A stretch of 64,000 bases of DNA from NCBI RefSeq assembly GCF_004365965.1, contig NZ_SOEB01000020.1, forward strand, positions 1 through 64,000. Direction: 5' to 3'. Source of the DNA: Rhodovulum visakhapatnamense. Lineage in GTDB: Bacteria > Pseudomonadota > Alphaproteobacteria > Rhodobacterales > Rhodobacteraceae. Shown here piece after piece: positions 7,879 through 17,700 of the stretch (positions are counted from its first letter, which is position 1; each line of letters starts with the position of its first letter). The position numbers and the translations under genes are program-made. Below the pieces are notes generated by a model, which saw nothing but the letters and a program-made list of their open reading frames with translations, was not told the origin of the DNA and did no database searches.

Positions 7879-9882
7879 ATGACGGCACGACATATGACGG
7901 CAGGCTTTCTGGCCTGCGGTACAGCGATGGCCCTGGCCTGGCCTGCCGCGGCCCAGGACAGCTTCAGCCTGGACCCGGTGACGCTGGGCCAGAGCAAGCG
8001 CGAGGTGCGCACCGATACCGCGATCTCGGAAACGGTGGTCGACGAGGAGGAAATCGAGGACCGGCAGGCCACGACCATCGCCGAACTGGTCGATTCGGTG
8101 CCGGGCGTGTCGCTGATCAACGGCACCACGCCGCAAGGCTCGGGCATCAACATCCGCGGCTTCGGCGCCAACTCCACCAACGGCTCGGACCAGAAGGTCG
8201 CCATTCAGGTCGACGGGGCCAGCGTGGGGTCGGAAGAGCTGTACCGGATCGGCACCCAGCTTTTCACCGACCCCGCGCTCTACAAGCAGGTGACGGTGAT
8301 CCGCGGCACGGCGGGCACCTTCGAATACGGGTCGGGCATCATCGGCGGGCTGATCCGGCTGGACACCAAGGACGCCTCGGATTTCACCGGCGGCGAGCCC
8401 GGCTTCAAGCTGCGTCAGACCCTGCAATACGGCACCAATGGCGATGCCTGGGCGTCGTCGACGATCCTGGCCTGGCAGCCCGACGAGAACCTCGAATTCC
8501 TCGGCAACTACACCTATCGCAGCCAGGGCGTACAGACGGACGGCGACGGAAACGGCATCGGCGATGAAGGGTTCGACCTGCCCTCATGGATGCTGAAGGG
8601 CAAGTACACCTTCGGCGAGGCGCGCGAGCATTCCGTCAAGCTCAGCTATTCCGACACCAGTTCGGACGAGAAGGACGTGCCCTACGACACCTTCGGAACG
8701 ACCACCGACATGTTCGGCAATGTCGACCGCAAGACCCGGTCGAAGACCGCCATTCTGGAATACGCCTTCAATCCGGCGGGCAACGATCTGATCAACCTGA
8801 CCGCCACCCTCAGCTATGCCGAGCAGAAGATCGATCAGGACTACGTGCCGGGCAGTTCGAGCTGCGAAGGTGGCGCTTGCGGCTTCCCCTTCCCGCCTGG
8901 CGGTTTCCCCACCACCAATGCCGATCACCGCTACGAGACGACCAAACTGACGGTCAAGAACCAGGCGCTGTTTGCGACTGGCCAGCTCGGCCATGACCTG
9001 CGTACGGGCGTCGAATATGTCCGCAAGGAACGGCTCGATGCCAATTCCGCCCCGGGCGGCACCGACAAGCGCTGGGCGCTGTTCGCGGTCGACGACATGT
9101 CCTTCGGCGGGCTGACGCTGACCCCGGCGCTGCGCTACGAGACCCAGGATATCGGCGGCGACAGCTATGCCGATTACGACAATGACGCGCTGATGGGGGG
9201 CCTCTCCGCACGCTATGCCTTCGGCAACGGATGGGCGGTCTTCGGCAGCGCCGCCTATACCGAGAACCTGCCCATCATCGACGATCTGGGCACGCCCGCC
9301 TACATGACCCGCAGCGAAAAGGCCCGGACCTACGAACTGGGCGTGTCCTTCGACCGCGGCACGGTCTTTGCCGAGGGCGACGATCTGGCGCTGAAGGCGA
9401 CCGCCTATCACACCACGGTCTGGGACATCACGTCCTATACCACCGACGCCATGGTGCCGATCACCGATGCGCGGATGAAGGGGCTGGAACTCGAGGCCGC
9501 CTACAGCCTGCCCTCGGGCCATTATGTCGATTTCAACGCGAATATCGCGCGGGGCGAAAACACCACGCCCGGGATCAGGGATGACTGGGAAGGCACCCCG
9601 GCCGACGATCTGCGCGTGACGCTGGGCAAAAGATGGGGCGAGACGCTGGACCTGAGCTGGGAGGTGGCGCATGCCGCCGAAATGAACCGGTCGGACAAGC
9701 CGTCCGATTCCAGCACCGTCCACAACCTGCGCGCCACCTGGCGGCCGCAGGAGGGCCTGTTCAAGGGAACGGAAATCCGCGCCGGGATCGAGAACGCCTT
9801 CGATCTCGACTACACTCCGCATCTGGCGACCCGGCCCGCGCCGGGGCGGACCTTCAAGCTGACCCTGGCCAGAACCTTCTGA
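7879..9882 (+). CDS. hmuR: TonB-dependent outer-membrane heme receptor
   Basis: A 667-residue TonB-dependent receptor. The N-terminus is a signal peptide (MTAGFLACGTAMALAWPAAA, cleavage near AAAQD), then a plug domain (about 45-170) with DSVPGVSLINGTTPQGSG, INIRGFGANSTNGSDQKVAI and VTVIRGTAGTFEYGSG, then a long beta-barrel with alternating aromatic strands. It ends in the C-terminal aromatic residue typical of outer-membrane proteins (TLARTF). The divergent hmuSTUV-exbBDD-tonB operon makes heme or hemoproteins the likely ligand. I do not see a clear FRAP/NPNL pair, so ligand assignment rests mainly on context. Confidence 0.88.
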   Translation: MTARHMTAGFLACGTAMALAWPAAAQDSFSLDPVTLGQSKREVRTDTAISETVVDEEEIEDRQATTIAELVDSVPGVSLINGTTPQGSGINIRGFGANSTNGSDQKVAIQVDGASVGSEELYRIGTQLFTDPALYKQVTVIRGTAGTFEYGSGIIGGLIRLDTKDASDFTGGEPGFKLRQTLQYGTNGDAWASSTILAWQPDENLEFLGNYTYRSQGVQTDGDGNGIGDEGFDLPSWMLKGKYTFGEAREHSVKLSYSDTSSDEKDVPYDTFGTTTDMFGNVDRKTRSKTAILEYAFNPAGNDLINLTATLSYAEQKIDQDYVPGSSSCEGGACGFPFPPGGFPTTNADHRYETTKLTVKNQALFATGQLGHDLRTGVEYVRKERLDANSAPGGTDKRWALFAVDDMSFGGLTLTPALRYETQDIGGDSYADYDNDALMGGLSARYAFGNGWAVFGSAAYTENLPIIDDLGTPAYMTRSEKARTYELGVSFDRGTVFAEGDDLALKATAYHTTVWDITSYTTDAMVPITDARMKGLELEAAYSLPSGHYVDFNANIARGENTTPGIRDDWEGTPADDLRVTLGKRWGETLDLSWEVAHAAEMNRSDKPSDSSTVHNLRATWRPQEGLFKGTEIRAGIENAFDLDYTPHLATRPAPGRTFKLTLARTF

Positions 9883-9890
9883 TCCGGTCT

Positions 9891-9906
9891 CCGGCCCCGG
9901 GGCCGG
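9891..9906. repeat. Perfect 16-bp GC palindrome after hmuR
   Basis: CCGGCCCCGGGGCCGG begins 8 bp after the hmuR stop, in the 127-bp gap to the convergent TadE-like gene. It could contribute to transcription termination, but it lacks a T tract and a loop. Confidence 0.35.
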
Positions 9907-10009
9907 GACGGGTCCGCGGCAGGCGGCGTTCGACCGGAGCCCCGGACACGCCTCCGCGACAGCCGGGACGCGGCCGAAGACGCCCTGACGTCTTCGCGCC
10001 GCGGACCGG

Positions 10010-10579
10010 TCAGCCGCAGCTCTGCCAGCAGAGCTGCGGCGCGAACCGGGGCGGCGTCGCCATCAGCGTCTCGAAGGTCATCGACGGCAGCCCGTAATCG
10101 GCAATCGGGGTGTAATCGAACTCGGTCTCGACAAGGATCATCCGGTCGCCCAGCTCCATCGCCGGGATCCGCGCCCGATAGGCGTCGCTCGCCAGCTCGG
10201 CCGCGGTCATCGCCTGCATTCCCGCGGTGGCGCCCGGCCAGTCGATGGCAAGCCTGCGGGTGGCATCATCGGCGCAATCGGCGGTGCAGCGGACCACCGT
10301 CACCCTGAGCCGCGCCGAAGGCCCGGCCAGGAATTGCAGAACGCTGTCGGCCCCGTCCAGAAACGCCTGATCGACAGGCTGGGTCTGGCGCGACAGCATG
10401 TCGGCCAGCGTATAGGTCGCCTTGGTCGCCGTGTTGCGCAACTGGAACGCGCCCACGAAGACATGCAGCGCGACCAGCGCCCATAAAAGCAGCGGCAAGA
10501 TCAGCACGAACTCGACGGTCATGCTGCCCGCCTCGGCGCGCGCGAAGCGGCCCGCGCGCCGGGCGGCCCGCCCGGTCAT
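10010..10579 (-). CDS. TadE-like pilus assembly/pseudopilin protein
   Basis: A 189-residue protein with a short basic N-terminus and one hydrophobic segment that opens with the conserved glutamate of TadE-like proteins (GSMTVEFVLILPLLLWALVA). The rest is predicted periplasmic, with Cys residues in VVRCTADCADDA and near the C-terminus (LCWQSCG). TadE-family proteins are pilin-like components of Tad (Flp) pilus systems. It is the last of three genes joined by 4-bp overlaps. No Tad ATPase, secretin or prepilin peptidase gene is within the window. Confidence 0.77.
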   Translation of the reverse strand: MTGRAARRAGRFARAEAGSMTVEFVLILPLLLWALVALHVFVGAFQLRNTATKATYTLADMLSRQTQPVDQAFLDGADSVLQFLAGPSARLRVTVVRCTADCADDATRRLAIDWPGATAGMQAMTAAELASDAYRARIPAMELGDRMILVETEFDYTPIADYGLPSMTFETLMATPPRFAPQLCWQSCG

Positions 10580-11118
10580 ATCGAGGGCTCGTTGACAAAG
10601 GCGCTGGTGACGATCAGCGCATATTCGCCTTCGGCATTCTTCGGCAGCTTTCGCCCCAGCCCGGTGCCGGGAAAGATCGGCTCGAACAGCGCACAGACCC
10701 GGATGAACATCAGCTCGTTCTCGACCCCGTGGTTAAAGTCGAGCGAGGCGTCGATGGTCTCGGCATGGTCGATGCATTTGGGCGGCGCGGTCATCGTCGC
10801 CCAGCGCTCTGGCGGCAGCGACTGCATCTCGATCCGTATCACGTTCTCGCAATCGCGGATGATGGTCGCCACCTCGCAGATCCGGCTGCGGAAGGCCGCG
10901 AAATCGGGCGTGCCTTCGGTGCCGAGGCGCACATCGCGCACCACGATATCGGTAGCCCGCGCCAGCGCCATCTGCCGGACGTTCAGGATGCCCAGCTCGA
11001 AAGCCATCAGGAACACCATGAACAGGATCGGAAACAGGATCACCATCTCGACGGTGACGCTTCCCGTCCGTTGGCGGGCGAAACGGCCGAGCGCGCGGAT
11101 GATCGCCCCCTTCCTCAC
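10576..11118 (-). CDS. TadE-like pilus assembly/pseudopilin protein
   Basis: A 180-residue protein with the same layout as its downstream neighbour: basic N-terminus, then TGSVTVEMVILFPILFMVFL with the TadE glutamate, then a periplasmic domain with several cysteines (RICEVA, RDCENV, PKCIDH, RVCALF) that could form disulfides. The stop overlaps the next start by 4 bp. It probably acts with the adjacent TadG-like protein at the inner membrane. Confidence 0.77.
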   Translation of the reverse strand: MRKGAIIRALGRFARQRTGSVTVEMVILFPILFMVFLMAFELGILNVRQMALARATDIVVRDVRLGTEGTPDFAAFRSRICEVATIIRDCENVIRIEMQSLPPERWATMTAPPKCIDHAETIDASLDFNHGVENELMFIRVCALFEPIFPGTGLGRKLPKNAEGEYALIVTSAFVNEPSI

Positions 11119-12869
11119 TGGATCAGCCGCAGCTTGTTGATCTTGCCCGCAATGGCCGAGAACGCCTCGCCGATATTGTCGGGGGTGGTGTCGAAGAAAT
11201 ACAGCGGCGTCGAGGCGCAGGTCTGCATCTGCTGCTTGGCGGCGCTGGAGGCCATGTAGGCGATGGTGAAGATCACGACGCCGTTTTTCTTGGCCAGAGT
11301 GCAGGTCTCGTAGAAGCTTGCCACGTTCTGGACGTCGGTCGTGGTCTTGCGCCGCTTGGAACCGGACTGTTTTTCAAGCTCGACCGTGGCATTGACCGCC
11401 GCGTCGGGGTTCGTCGGGCGATACTGCTCGGTGATCGCCCCATCGGTCATCAGCACGATGTATTTCGCGGTCTCGGCATCGTCCCAGGCGGCCGGCCGGT
11501 CGGCAAAGTCGGCGGGCACCAGACCCTCGGCCTGCAGATGCCGGAAGGCCGCGTTCGCGCTGGGGTCGAGCAGCCCCAGGGCATATTTCATGGCATAATG
11601 GGTCCCGGTGCCGTCATGCATCCGGATCGCGTCGACAAAAGCGTCAAGCACGGCCTCGTCGTTCTGGGCATACTGGATCGCGGTATCGTCCTCGGGGCAC
11701 CAGCCCCAGTCCATCACCGACCGGTCGATGGTCCAGTACATGAACAGGGGCGTCTGTTCGTAAGGGCCGTTCGAGGGCAGCCCGCTCTGGGTGAACTCGC
11801 CGCTGCCGAGTTCAAGGCAACTGGCGGGACGCAGGATCGCCTCATGGTCGAAATCGTTCCACATCAGCGTGTAGTCGGCCTTGGGCTCGGAATTCTTCTT
11901 GCCGCCGCCCGACGCGGCCAGCGGGTCTGTGTCGGGCGCCTCGCCATTCGCGTTGCCCTCGACAGCGTAATACTGCGTCGTCTGGATGCCGCCCTTGACC
12001 CGCGCCCCGATCACCGTCGCCGACGCCACCGCCGGGACCGAGCTGCGGATGAACTTCACCATCTCGGGGAAGAAATCGTCGGGATCGTTGCTGACATGAT
12101 TGGGCTGGCCGGAATCGGGAAACTCGTCGACCTTGACCACCGTGTCGGGCACCCCGTCGCCGTCGGTGTCGAAATCGGTGGTCATGTGCGAGATGTCCTG
12201 GGGCCATTCCTCGAAAAAGTTGCCCACCCCGTTGCGCCACTGCCCGCCCAGATACTCGAACAGCACCGGACCCGGATTGGTCTGCCCGGCATAGGGAATG
12301 AGATTGATCGAAACCCGGGTCGGGTCCTCGGGGTTCAGCACCGAATGGATGAAGTCCTTGGCCGCCGGGCGCATCATCGCCATGCGCGAATCCCAGCGCA
12401 TCGACCCCGAAATATCGAGAACCAGCGAGATCTCGCTGTTGGGGATGTGTTCCCGCGCGACGCCCGAGGCGCCGCTGCTGAGCGTGTCGATCCCGGTGAA
12501 CTGCAGGAAAAGGGTGTGAATGTCGAAGCTCGCCGTGGCGCCGACGACCCGGCCGTTCAGATCCGAATGCACCTGGACGTCGCGGATATGATCCTCGAGC
12601 CCCTCGCGGCGGAAGTAGTCGTGCACCAGCGCCTCGGGGTCCTGACGGCTGTCGAGATTGGCCGCAGCCAGTACCGCGCGGTCCAGCGTGGCCTGAAGCC
12701 GGGTGCGTTCCTCGTCGGCGCGCAGGAAATCGACCGCCATGCCCCCGGCGATCAGCATGCCCACGAAGACGAACAGGAAGAAGACGACCAGCGCCCCGCG
12801 CTCGTCGCCGCCGAACCCGCACAGCCGGGTCCCGGCGGATCTGAGGATCCCCCTGCAGCGATCTTGCAT
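11115..12869 (-). CDS. TadG-like membrane protein with von Willebrand factor A domain
   Basis: A 584-residue protein. The N-terminus has ERGALVVFFLFVFVGMLIAG, the Tad-type hydrophobic segment (residues about 25-45), followed by MAVDFLRADEERTRLQATLD, the usual TadG/pilus-Flp beginning. A vWA domain follows, with MIDAS motif LVLDISGSMRWDS and the later VLMTDGAITEQ. It ends in YFFDTTPDNIGEAFSAIAGK, typical of the vWA C-terminus. The start at 12869 (MQDRCRG) is chosen because upstream sequence is out of character. Length is usual for TadG-like vWA proteins. It is first in a three-gene overlapping set. Its role in surface assembly or adhesion is inferred. Confidence 0.86.
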   Translation of the reverse strand: MQDRCRGILRSAGTRLCGFGGDERGALVVFFLFVFVGMLIAGGMAVDFLRADEERTRLQATLDRAVLAAANLDSRQDPEALVHDYFRREGLEDHIRDVQVHSDLNGRVVGATASFDIHTLFLQFTGIDTLSSGASGVAREHIPNSEISLVLDISGSMRWDSRMAMMRPAAKDFIHSVLNPEDPTRVSINLIPYAGQTNPGPVLFEYLGGQWRNGVGNFFEEWPQDISHMTTDFDTDGDGVPDTVVKVDEFPDSGQPNHVSNDPDDFFPEMVKFIRSSVPAVASATVIGARVKGGIQTTQYYAVEGNANGEAPDTDPLAASGGGKKNSEPKADYTLMWNDFDHEAILRPASCLELGSGEFTQSGLPSNGPYEQTPLFMYWTIDRSVMDWGWCPEDDTAIQYAQNDEAVLDAFVDAIRMHDGTGTHYAMKYALGLLDPSANAAFRHLQAEGLVPADFADRPAAWDDAETAKYIVLMTDGAITEQYRPTNPDAAVNATVELEKQSGSKRRKTTTDVQNVASFYETCTLAKKNGVVIFTIAYMASSAAKQQMQTCASTPLYFFDTTPDNIGEAFSAIAGKINKLRLIQ

Positions 12870-13186
12870 TCGTCCTGATCCCCTAATCCATGGACAAGGT
12901 CCTGAAAGTCCCGCGTCCGACAGGATTTCGCCAGAATGCGGCAGCAGTGGGGCCAAACCGGGGAGAGCTTTTCGGCATTCGGGGGCAGTTTTAGCCAAGG
13001 ACCGCGGCGGTCGGATCGGCCGGGGCACCGTTCCGGCCCCCGCCCCGCCGATGCGCGGAAATCCGACCGTCCGCGGCCCGCCCCTGTCCGCGCCGGGAAC
13101 CCGGCCGCCCCCTGGCACGTTCTCTCGACAATGGAAACGGACGCCGCCCCCCGGCGCCGTTCCACCCTGACGAACGGAGAAGAGAC
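12870..13186. other. 317-bp divergent intergenic region
   Basis: This lies between the TadG-like gene and the exported protein at 13187 and should carry both promoters. The ribosome binding site of the right gene is the GGAGAAGAG just before 13187. I see no clear -35/-10 pair and no coding potential. Confidence 0.4.
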
Positions 13187-13678
13187 ATGATTCGCACTTC
13201 GATTATGGCCGCGCTTCTGGGCGCCACCGTCGCCGCCCCCGCCCTGGCCGACGACGTCGAGACCATCAAGTCGATCGACGTCGAGACCTCGCTGACCGAC
13301 CTGAACAACCCGCAGGCCGCGGCCTACTGGAAGTCGCTCGACCAAGACCTCGAGGCGGCCATCGCCGCCCAGCTTGTCGGACGGCTCGGCGAGACCGGCA
13401 TGGACATCAAGATCGACATGAACGAGGTCGAACTGGCCAACTTCTTCCAGGAACAGATCGGGGCCGCCGACAACCAGATGTCGGGCACGGTGAACGTCAT
13501 CGACATGGAAGACAATTCCAACTTCCAGACCTTCGACCTGACCGTGAAGCTGAACCAGGTCATGCCGCTCTTGCCCGAAGGCTCGGACGTGACGGTTATC
13601 ACGCCGACCAGCCATGAGGTCTACACGGCGCTGGTGGCGACCTTCGCCCGCGCGGTGGTCGACAATATCGAAGCCTGA
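13187..13678 (+). CDS. Exported protein of unknown function
   Basis: A 163-residue protein with a clear Sec signal peptide (MIRTSIMAALLGATVAAPALADD). The mature part is acidic, with DVETSLTDLNNPQAAAYWKS, a segment LEAAIAAQLVGRLGETGMDI, and beta-rich sequence up to a helical C-terminus (VYTALVATFARAVVDNIEA). The order of conserved-looking blocks suggests a small periplasmic or outer-membrane-attached domain, but I do not recognise the family. A strong ribosome binding site precedes the ATG, and a hairpin terminator follows, so it is probably a single-gene unit. Confidence 0.8.
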   Translation: MIRTSIMAALLGATVAAPALADDVETIKSIDVETSLTDLNNPQAAAYWKSLDQDLEAAIAAQLVGRLGETGMDIKIDMNEVELANFFQEQIGAADNQMSGTVNVIDMEDNSNFQTFDLTVKLNQVMPLLPEGSDVTVITPTSHEVYTALVATFARAVVDNIEA

Positions 13679-13706
13679 TCGTCAGGCTGCCATACCGCCC
13701 CTTTCG

Positions 13707-13731
13707 CGGCCGGCCTTCGGGTCGGCCGTTT
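13707..13731 (+). terminator. Rho-independent terminator after the exported protein
   Basis: A 9-bp GC stem (13707-13715 with 13720-13728, one G-T wobble) closes on a TTCG tetraloop and is followed by TTTG. It lies 28 bp after the stop of the 13187 gene and between convergent genes. Confidence 0.65.
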
Positions 13732-13764
13732 GCGTGCCTGCGGGCAGGCCGGGCCCGGCCGAGC

Positions 13765-14670
13765 TCAGCGCCGCGCCCCGGGGACACCCGGCGCGGGCTC
13801 GCCTTCGCCCAGCGCGGCGGCTGACAGGAAGGCCGCGATCTCGACGACCCGGCGGCGGTCGCGGCGCAGCATGATATGTTCGGAAAACCCGATCTGGCGC
13901 TGCGGCGGCGCCAGCCGCAGATAGACGACCCTCGGATCGGGCAGGCAGTCGGATTCGGCGAAGAACGTCATCCCCAGGCCGCAGGCCACGGCTTCGCGCA
14001 CGACGTCCGAGCCCTCGATCTCCAGCACCGAGGCCGGCGTCTTTCCGGCAATGGCAATGGTCCGTTCGACCAGCGCCCGGGTCCGCGACCCCGACTCGCG
14101 CTGGATCAGGGTCTGGCCCGAAATGGCATCGAGCGCGAAATCGCGGCGCTGTGCCAGCGGGCTGGTCGCGGGCAGGCAGACCCGCAATTCCTCATAGCGA
14201 TAGGGCAGGATCAAGAGCGCCGGATCGACCATCGGCTCGACCGCGATGCCGACATCGGCCCGCATTTCCAGCAGGGCCGCCGCGATGGCCTCGGTGCTGC
14301 GGCGCTGGATCGTGACCTCGATCCGCGGATGGCTGGCCCTCAGCCGCGAGACCAGCCGCACCGCGATACCGGGCGAATCCGCATGGACCCGCAGCCGTCC
14401 GGTCGCCGCCCGCGGCCGTTGCTCCAGCAGATCGTCGATCTCGTTGACAAGTTCCGTTAACCTCAGTGTCACGGAAAAGAGACGCTCGCCCGCCTCGGTC
14501 GGCACCAGCCCGCGGCCGCGCTTTTCGAACAGCCGGACCCCGTGCCGGGTTTCAAGCCCCTTGAGATGCTGGGAAATCGTCGGCTGAGACACGCCCAGAA
14601 GCTCGGCCGCGCGCCGTACGCTGCCTTCCTTGGCGACAAGATGGAAGGCACGGATCTGCGGATAATTCAT
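13765..14670 (-). CDS. LysR-family transcriptional regulator
   Basis: A 301-residue regulator. An N-terminal helix-turn-helix (residues 1-60; FHLVAKEGSVRRAAELLGVS followed by QPTISQHLKGLE) is followed by a linker helix and a periplasmic-binding-like effector domain (about 90-290). The effector domain includes ADVGIAVEPMVDPALLILPY and GSDVVREAVACGLGMTFFAE. Such proteins usually control a divergent target, which here is the giant secreted phosphoesterase gene starting 118 bp away. A phosphate- or organophosphate-related signal is possible but is inference only. Confidence 0.91.
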   Translation of the reverse strand: MNYPQIRAFHLVAKEGSVRRAAELLGVSQPTISQHLKGLETRHGVRLFEKRGRGLVPTEAGERLFSVTLRLTELVNEIDDLLEQRPRAATGRLRVHADSPGIAVRLVSRLRASHPRIEVTIQRRSTEAIAAALLEMRADVGIAVEPMVDPALLILPYRYEELRVCLPATSPLAQRRDFALDAISGQTLIQRESGSRTRALVERTIAIAGKTPASVLEIEGSDVVREAVACGLGMTFFAESDCLPDPRVVYLRLAPPQRQIGFSEHIMLRRDRRRVVEIAAFLSAAALGEGEPAPGVPGARR

Positions 14671-14699
14671 TGAAAAAACCTAACCGTCCGGAAGATACA

Positions 14700-14710
14700 A
14701 TCAATTTGAT
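14700..14710. promoter_or_regulatory. Candidate LysR operator ATCAA-T-TTGAT
   Basis: A perfect 5-bp dyad around a central T sits in a short AT-rich island (about 14695-14720), 30 bp upstream of the LysR start and about 80 bp before the phosphoesterase start. TATATG directly downstream could be a -10 for the right-hand gene. Confidence 0.45.
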
Positions 14711-14788
14711 CTATATGTAAGCCTGCCGCAAGGCTTCCCCGACCGCGCCGCCGTTCCGGCGCGCGATGACATGGTCTGGGGGAACAGC

Positions 14789-17700
14789 ATGGCACTCGAT
14801 CTCGCGCATCACGCGCTTGGCAGCACGACCGATTTCGGCCTTCCGGCGATCGGCGGAACGGAGGCGGACGTTCTGGCCTTCGACGCGCTGACCGATGCGC
14901 AATCCGTGACGCTCCGGCCCAAGGCCGACGCACAGGTCGCCGAATGGGCGCTGGCGATGGATCTCTACATCCCGTCGACCGCCGGGTCCTATACCGGGCT
15001 GGTGCAGACCGGCGACGGCGATGCCGAGCTGTTCCTGAAACGCGGGGCGGATGGCGCCGCGCTGGGCATTTCCGGCGTCTACGAGGGTCAGGTGCCGTTC
15101 GATACCTGGGTCCGCGTCGCGATGACCGTCACGCTGGAAGACGGCGACACGGTGCTGCGCAAATTCGTCGACGGCGCGCTGGTCGGCACCCAGACCCTGG
15201 GTGTCACCGACCGCTGGACCATCGACCCCGAAATCGGGCTCCGGCTTTTCACCGACAATGACGGCGAGACCTCGGCGGGCTTCGTCTCGTCGATCTTCTT
15301 CATGGCGAACCCGCCGGATGCGGAAACCGTGGCAGCGGCGCTGGCCGCGGCCCCCGCCCCCGCTGCGGGCGGCTTCTTCCCGGTCGCGCCCGGCGCCGAC
15401 GCGGTCGAGGTCACCTTTGCGGGCGGCACCGTCGCCACCCGCTATGGCGAGGCCGAGGTGATCCTAGAAGGCTCGGACTATCGCACGCCGGTCGCCCTCG
15501 GCGACAGCCGGATCGGCCATGCCGCGCAATTCGGCATCGAGGCCCCCGGCGGCGACAGTCCGGTTCTGAACTATTCGGCCTTCGAGGCTGGCGAGGGACT
15601 GCATATCGCGCCGCCCGCGGGCACCCCGGACCTGACCGATTTCACCATGGTCTGGGATATCCGCACTGACGCCACCGGCGGCTTCCAGTCGCTTTTGCAG
15701 CTGGACGCGGGCAACACCTCCGACGGCGATTTCTTCATCAACGGCAGCGGCGGCATCGGGATTTCCGGCGTCTATTCCGGCGCGGTCCCGGCCGAAAGCT
15801 GGACCCGGATCGCGCTGAGCGTGAAGGACAACGGCGACGGCAGCTCGACCCTGTCGAAATTCATCGACGGCACCCTGGTCGGCACCCAGACGGTCGATAC
15901 CGCGCGGTTCACCGTCGATGCCTCGACCGGCTTCCTGATCCTGACCGACGAGGACGGCGAGACCGCCGCAGGCTATCTGGCCCATTTCGCGCTGTCGGGC
16001 GCGGCACTCAGCCCCGCCGAGATCGCCGCGCTGGGCAGCGTCGATGCCGACGGTCCCTTCGCCGAGGGCCAGGCGCTGGTGCAAATCGGCTTCGACGGGC
16101 ACGAGCCCACCGCCGAATTCGGCCGGGGTGGCGTCACGCTGAACGACGTCTCGGACGACACGCCGGTCGAGCCAGAGGTTTCGGGCGGCATCCGCGACAT
16201 GCTGGTCAGCCTCAGCGACGAGGCCCGGCACTACGATCTGACCGAGGTCTTCGGCGAGGGCGCCCATGACTTCGCGGTCACCAACAGCAACGGCGACGCG
16301 GTCGGGGCCAGCATCGAGAACGGCATCCTCACGCTCGACTTCGACGCCTATGGCCTGTCGGACCTGGTGATCACCGCGCATGGCGCCAATGGCGAAAGCC
16401 TCGAGGACCATGTGCGGGTCCGCGTCGCGGGCGAGAACGCCTATACCATCGCGGTCTTCCCCGACACCCAGGACTACACCTCGAACCCCTATATCGAGCA
16501 TGTCTTCAGCGAGATGACCCAATGGGTCGCCGACAATGCCGAAGGCAAGAACATCAACTTCCTGACCAATGTGGGCGATGTCAGCCAGTGGTCGGCCACC
16601 AACCAGTTCGACATCGCGTTGTCGGCCTATGACATCCTGCGCGAGGCCGGGGTGAACTTCTCGATCGTTCAGGGCAACCACGACATCGTCAACAGCGCCG
16701 GCAACCTGCGCGACACCTCGAACTTCAACGACGCCTTCTCGGTCGGCTACATGTCCGAGGACCCGACCTTCGGCGGCGTCTACGATGCCGAGCCCGAGCG
16801 CTATGACAACAACTACCACCTCTGGACCGCGACCGACGGCACCGGCTGGGTCACCATCAACCTGGAATTCGGCCCCCGCGACGACGTTCTGGCCTGGGCC
16901 GACCGGGTTCTGACCGACTACGGCGACCGCAAGGCGATCATCGTCACCCACAGCTACAACAACTTCAACGGCCGCCACGACCCGCTGGGCTCGGACCTCG
17001 AGGGCGAGGGCGCGGGCTATGACTACTGGCTTGGCGCCGATCCCGAAGGGGCGTGGGATGGCGAAGAGATCTGGCGCGACGTGGTGTCCTCGCACGCGAA
17101 TGTCGTCTTCGCCTTCGGCGGGCACATCTTCGGCGACGGCGCCGAAACCGTGGTGTCCTACAACGACTACGGCAACAAGGTGTACCAGTTCCTGATGAAC
17201 TATCAGAACGGGGTCGCGCTGGAGGCCACCGAGGGCGGCAATGGCGGCAACGGCGCGATCCGCCTGATCACCGTCGACCCCGACAACGACGCGATCTATA
17301 CCGAAACCTACTTCACCGATCTCGACGAGTATTTCACCGGCCACCGCGAAACCGAAGAGGCCAGCCGCGACGGGCTGACCGGGTCCTATGTCGGCCACCA
17401 GGAAGAGTTCCACGACGCGGATATCGGCGAACGGGCGGCGCAGGCCGAGGCCGATGCGGGCGCCGACCTGCACATCACCGCCGATGCGGGCGCCAGCACC
17501 GCGACCGTCGCCCTGTCGGCCGCGGCCTCGGCCGACCCGGACGGCGACATCCTGTCCTGGACCTGGACCGACGAGGACGGAAAGGTCGTGGCCACCGGCA
17601 AGGAGACCTCGGCCGAGCTGGGCGCGGGCATCCACGATCTGACCCTGACCGTCGAGACCGCCTCGGGCGTCGTCAGCCGCGACGACCTGCGGGTCATCGT

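Noticed and set aside
12870-13118. N-terminal extension of the TadG-like protein up to 13118
   Set aside because: The extension is Pro/Gly/Arg-rich and unlike the family. ATG 12869 gives the usual Tad-type N-terminus.
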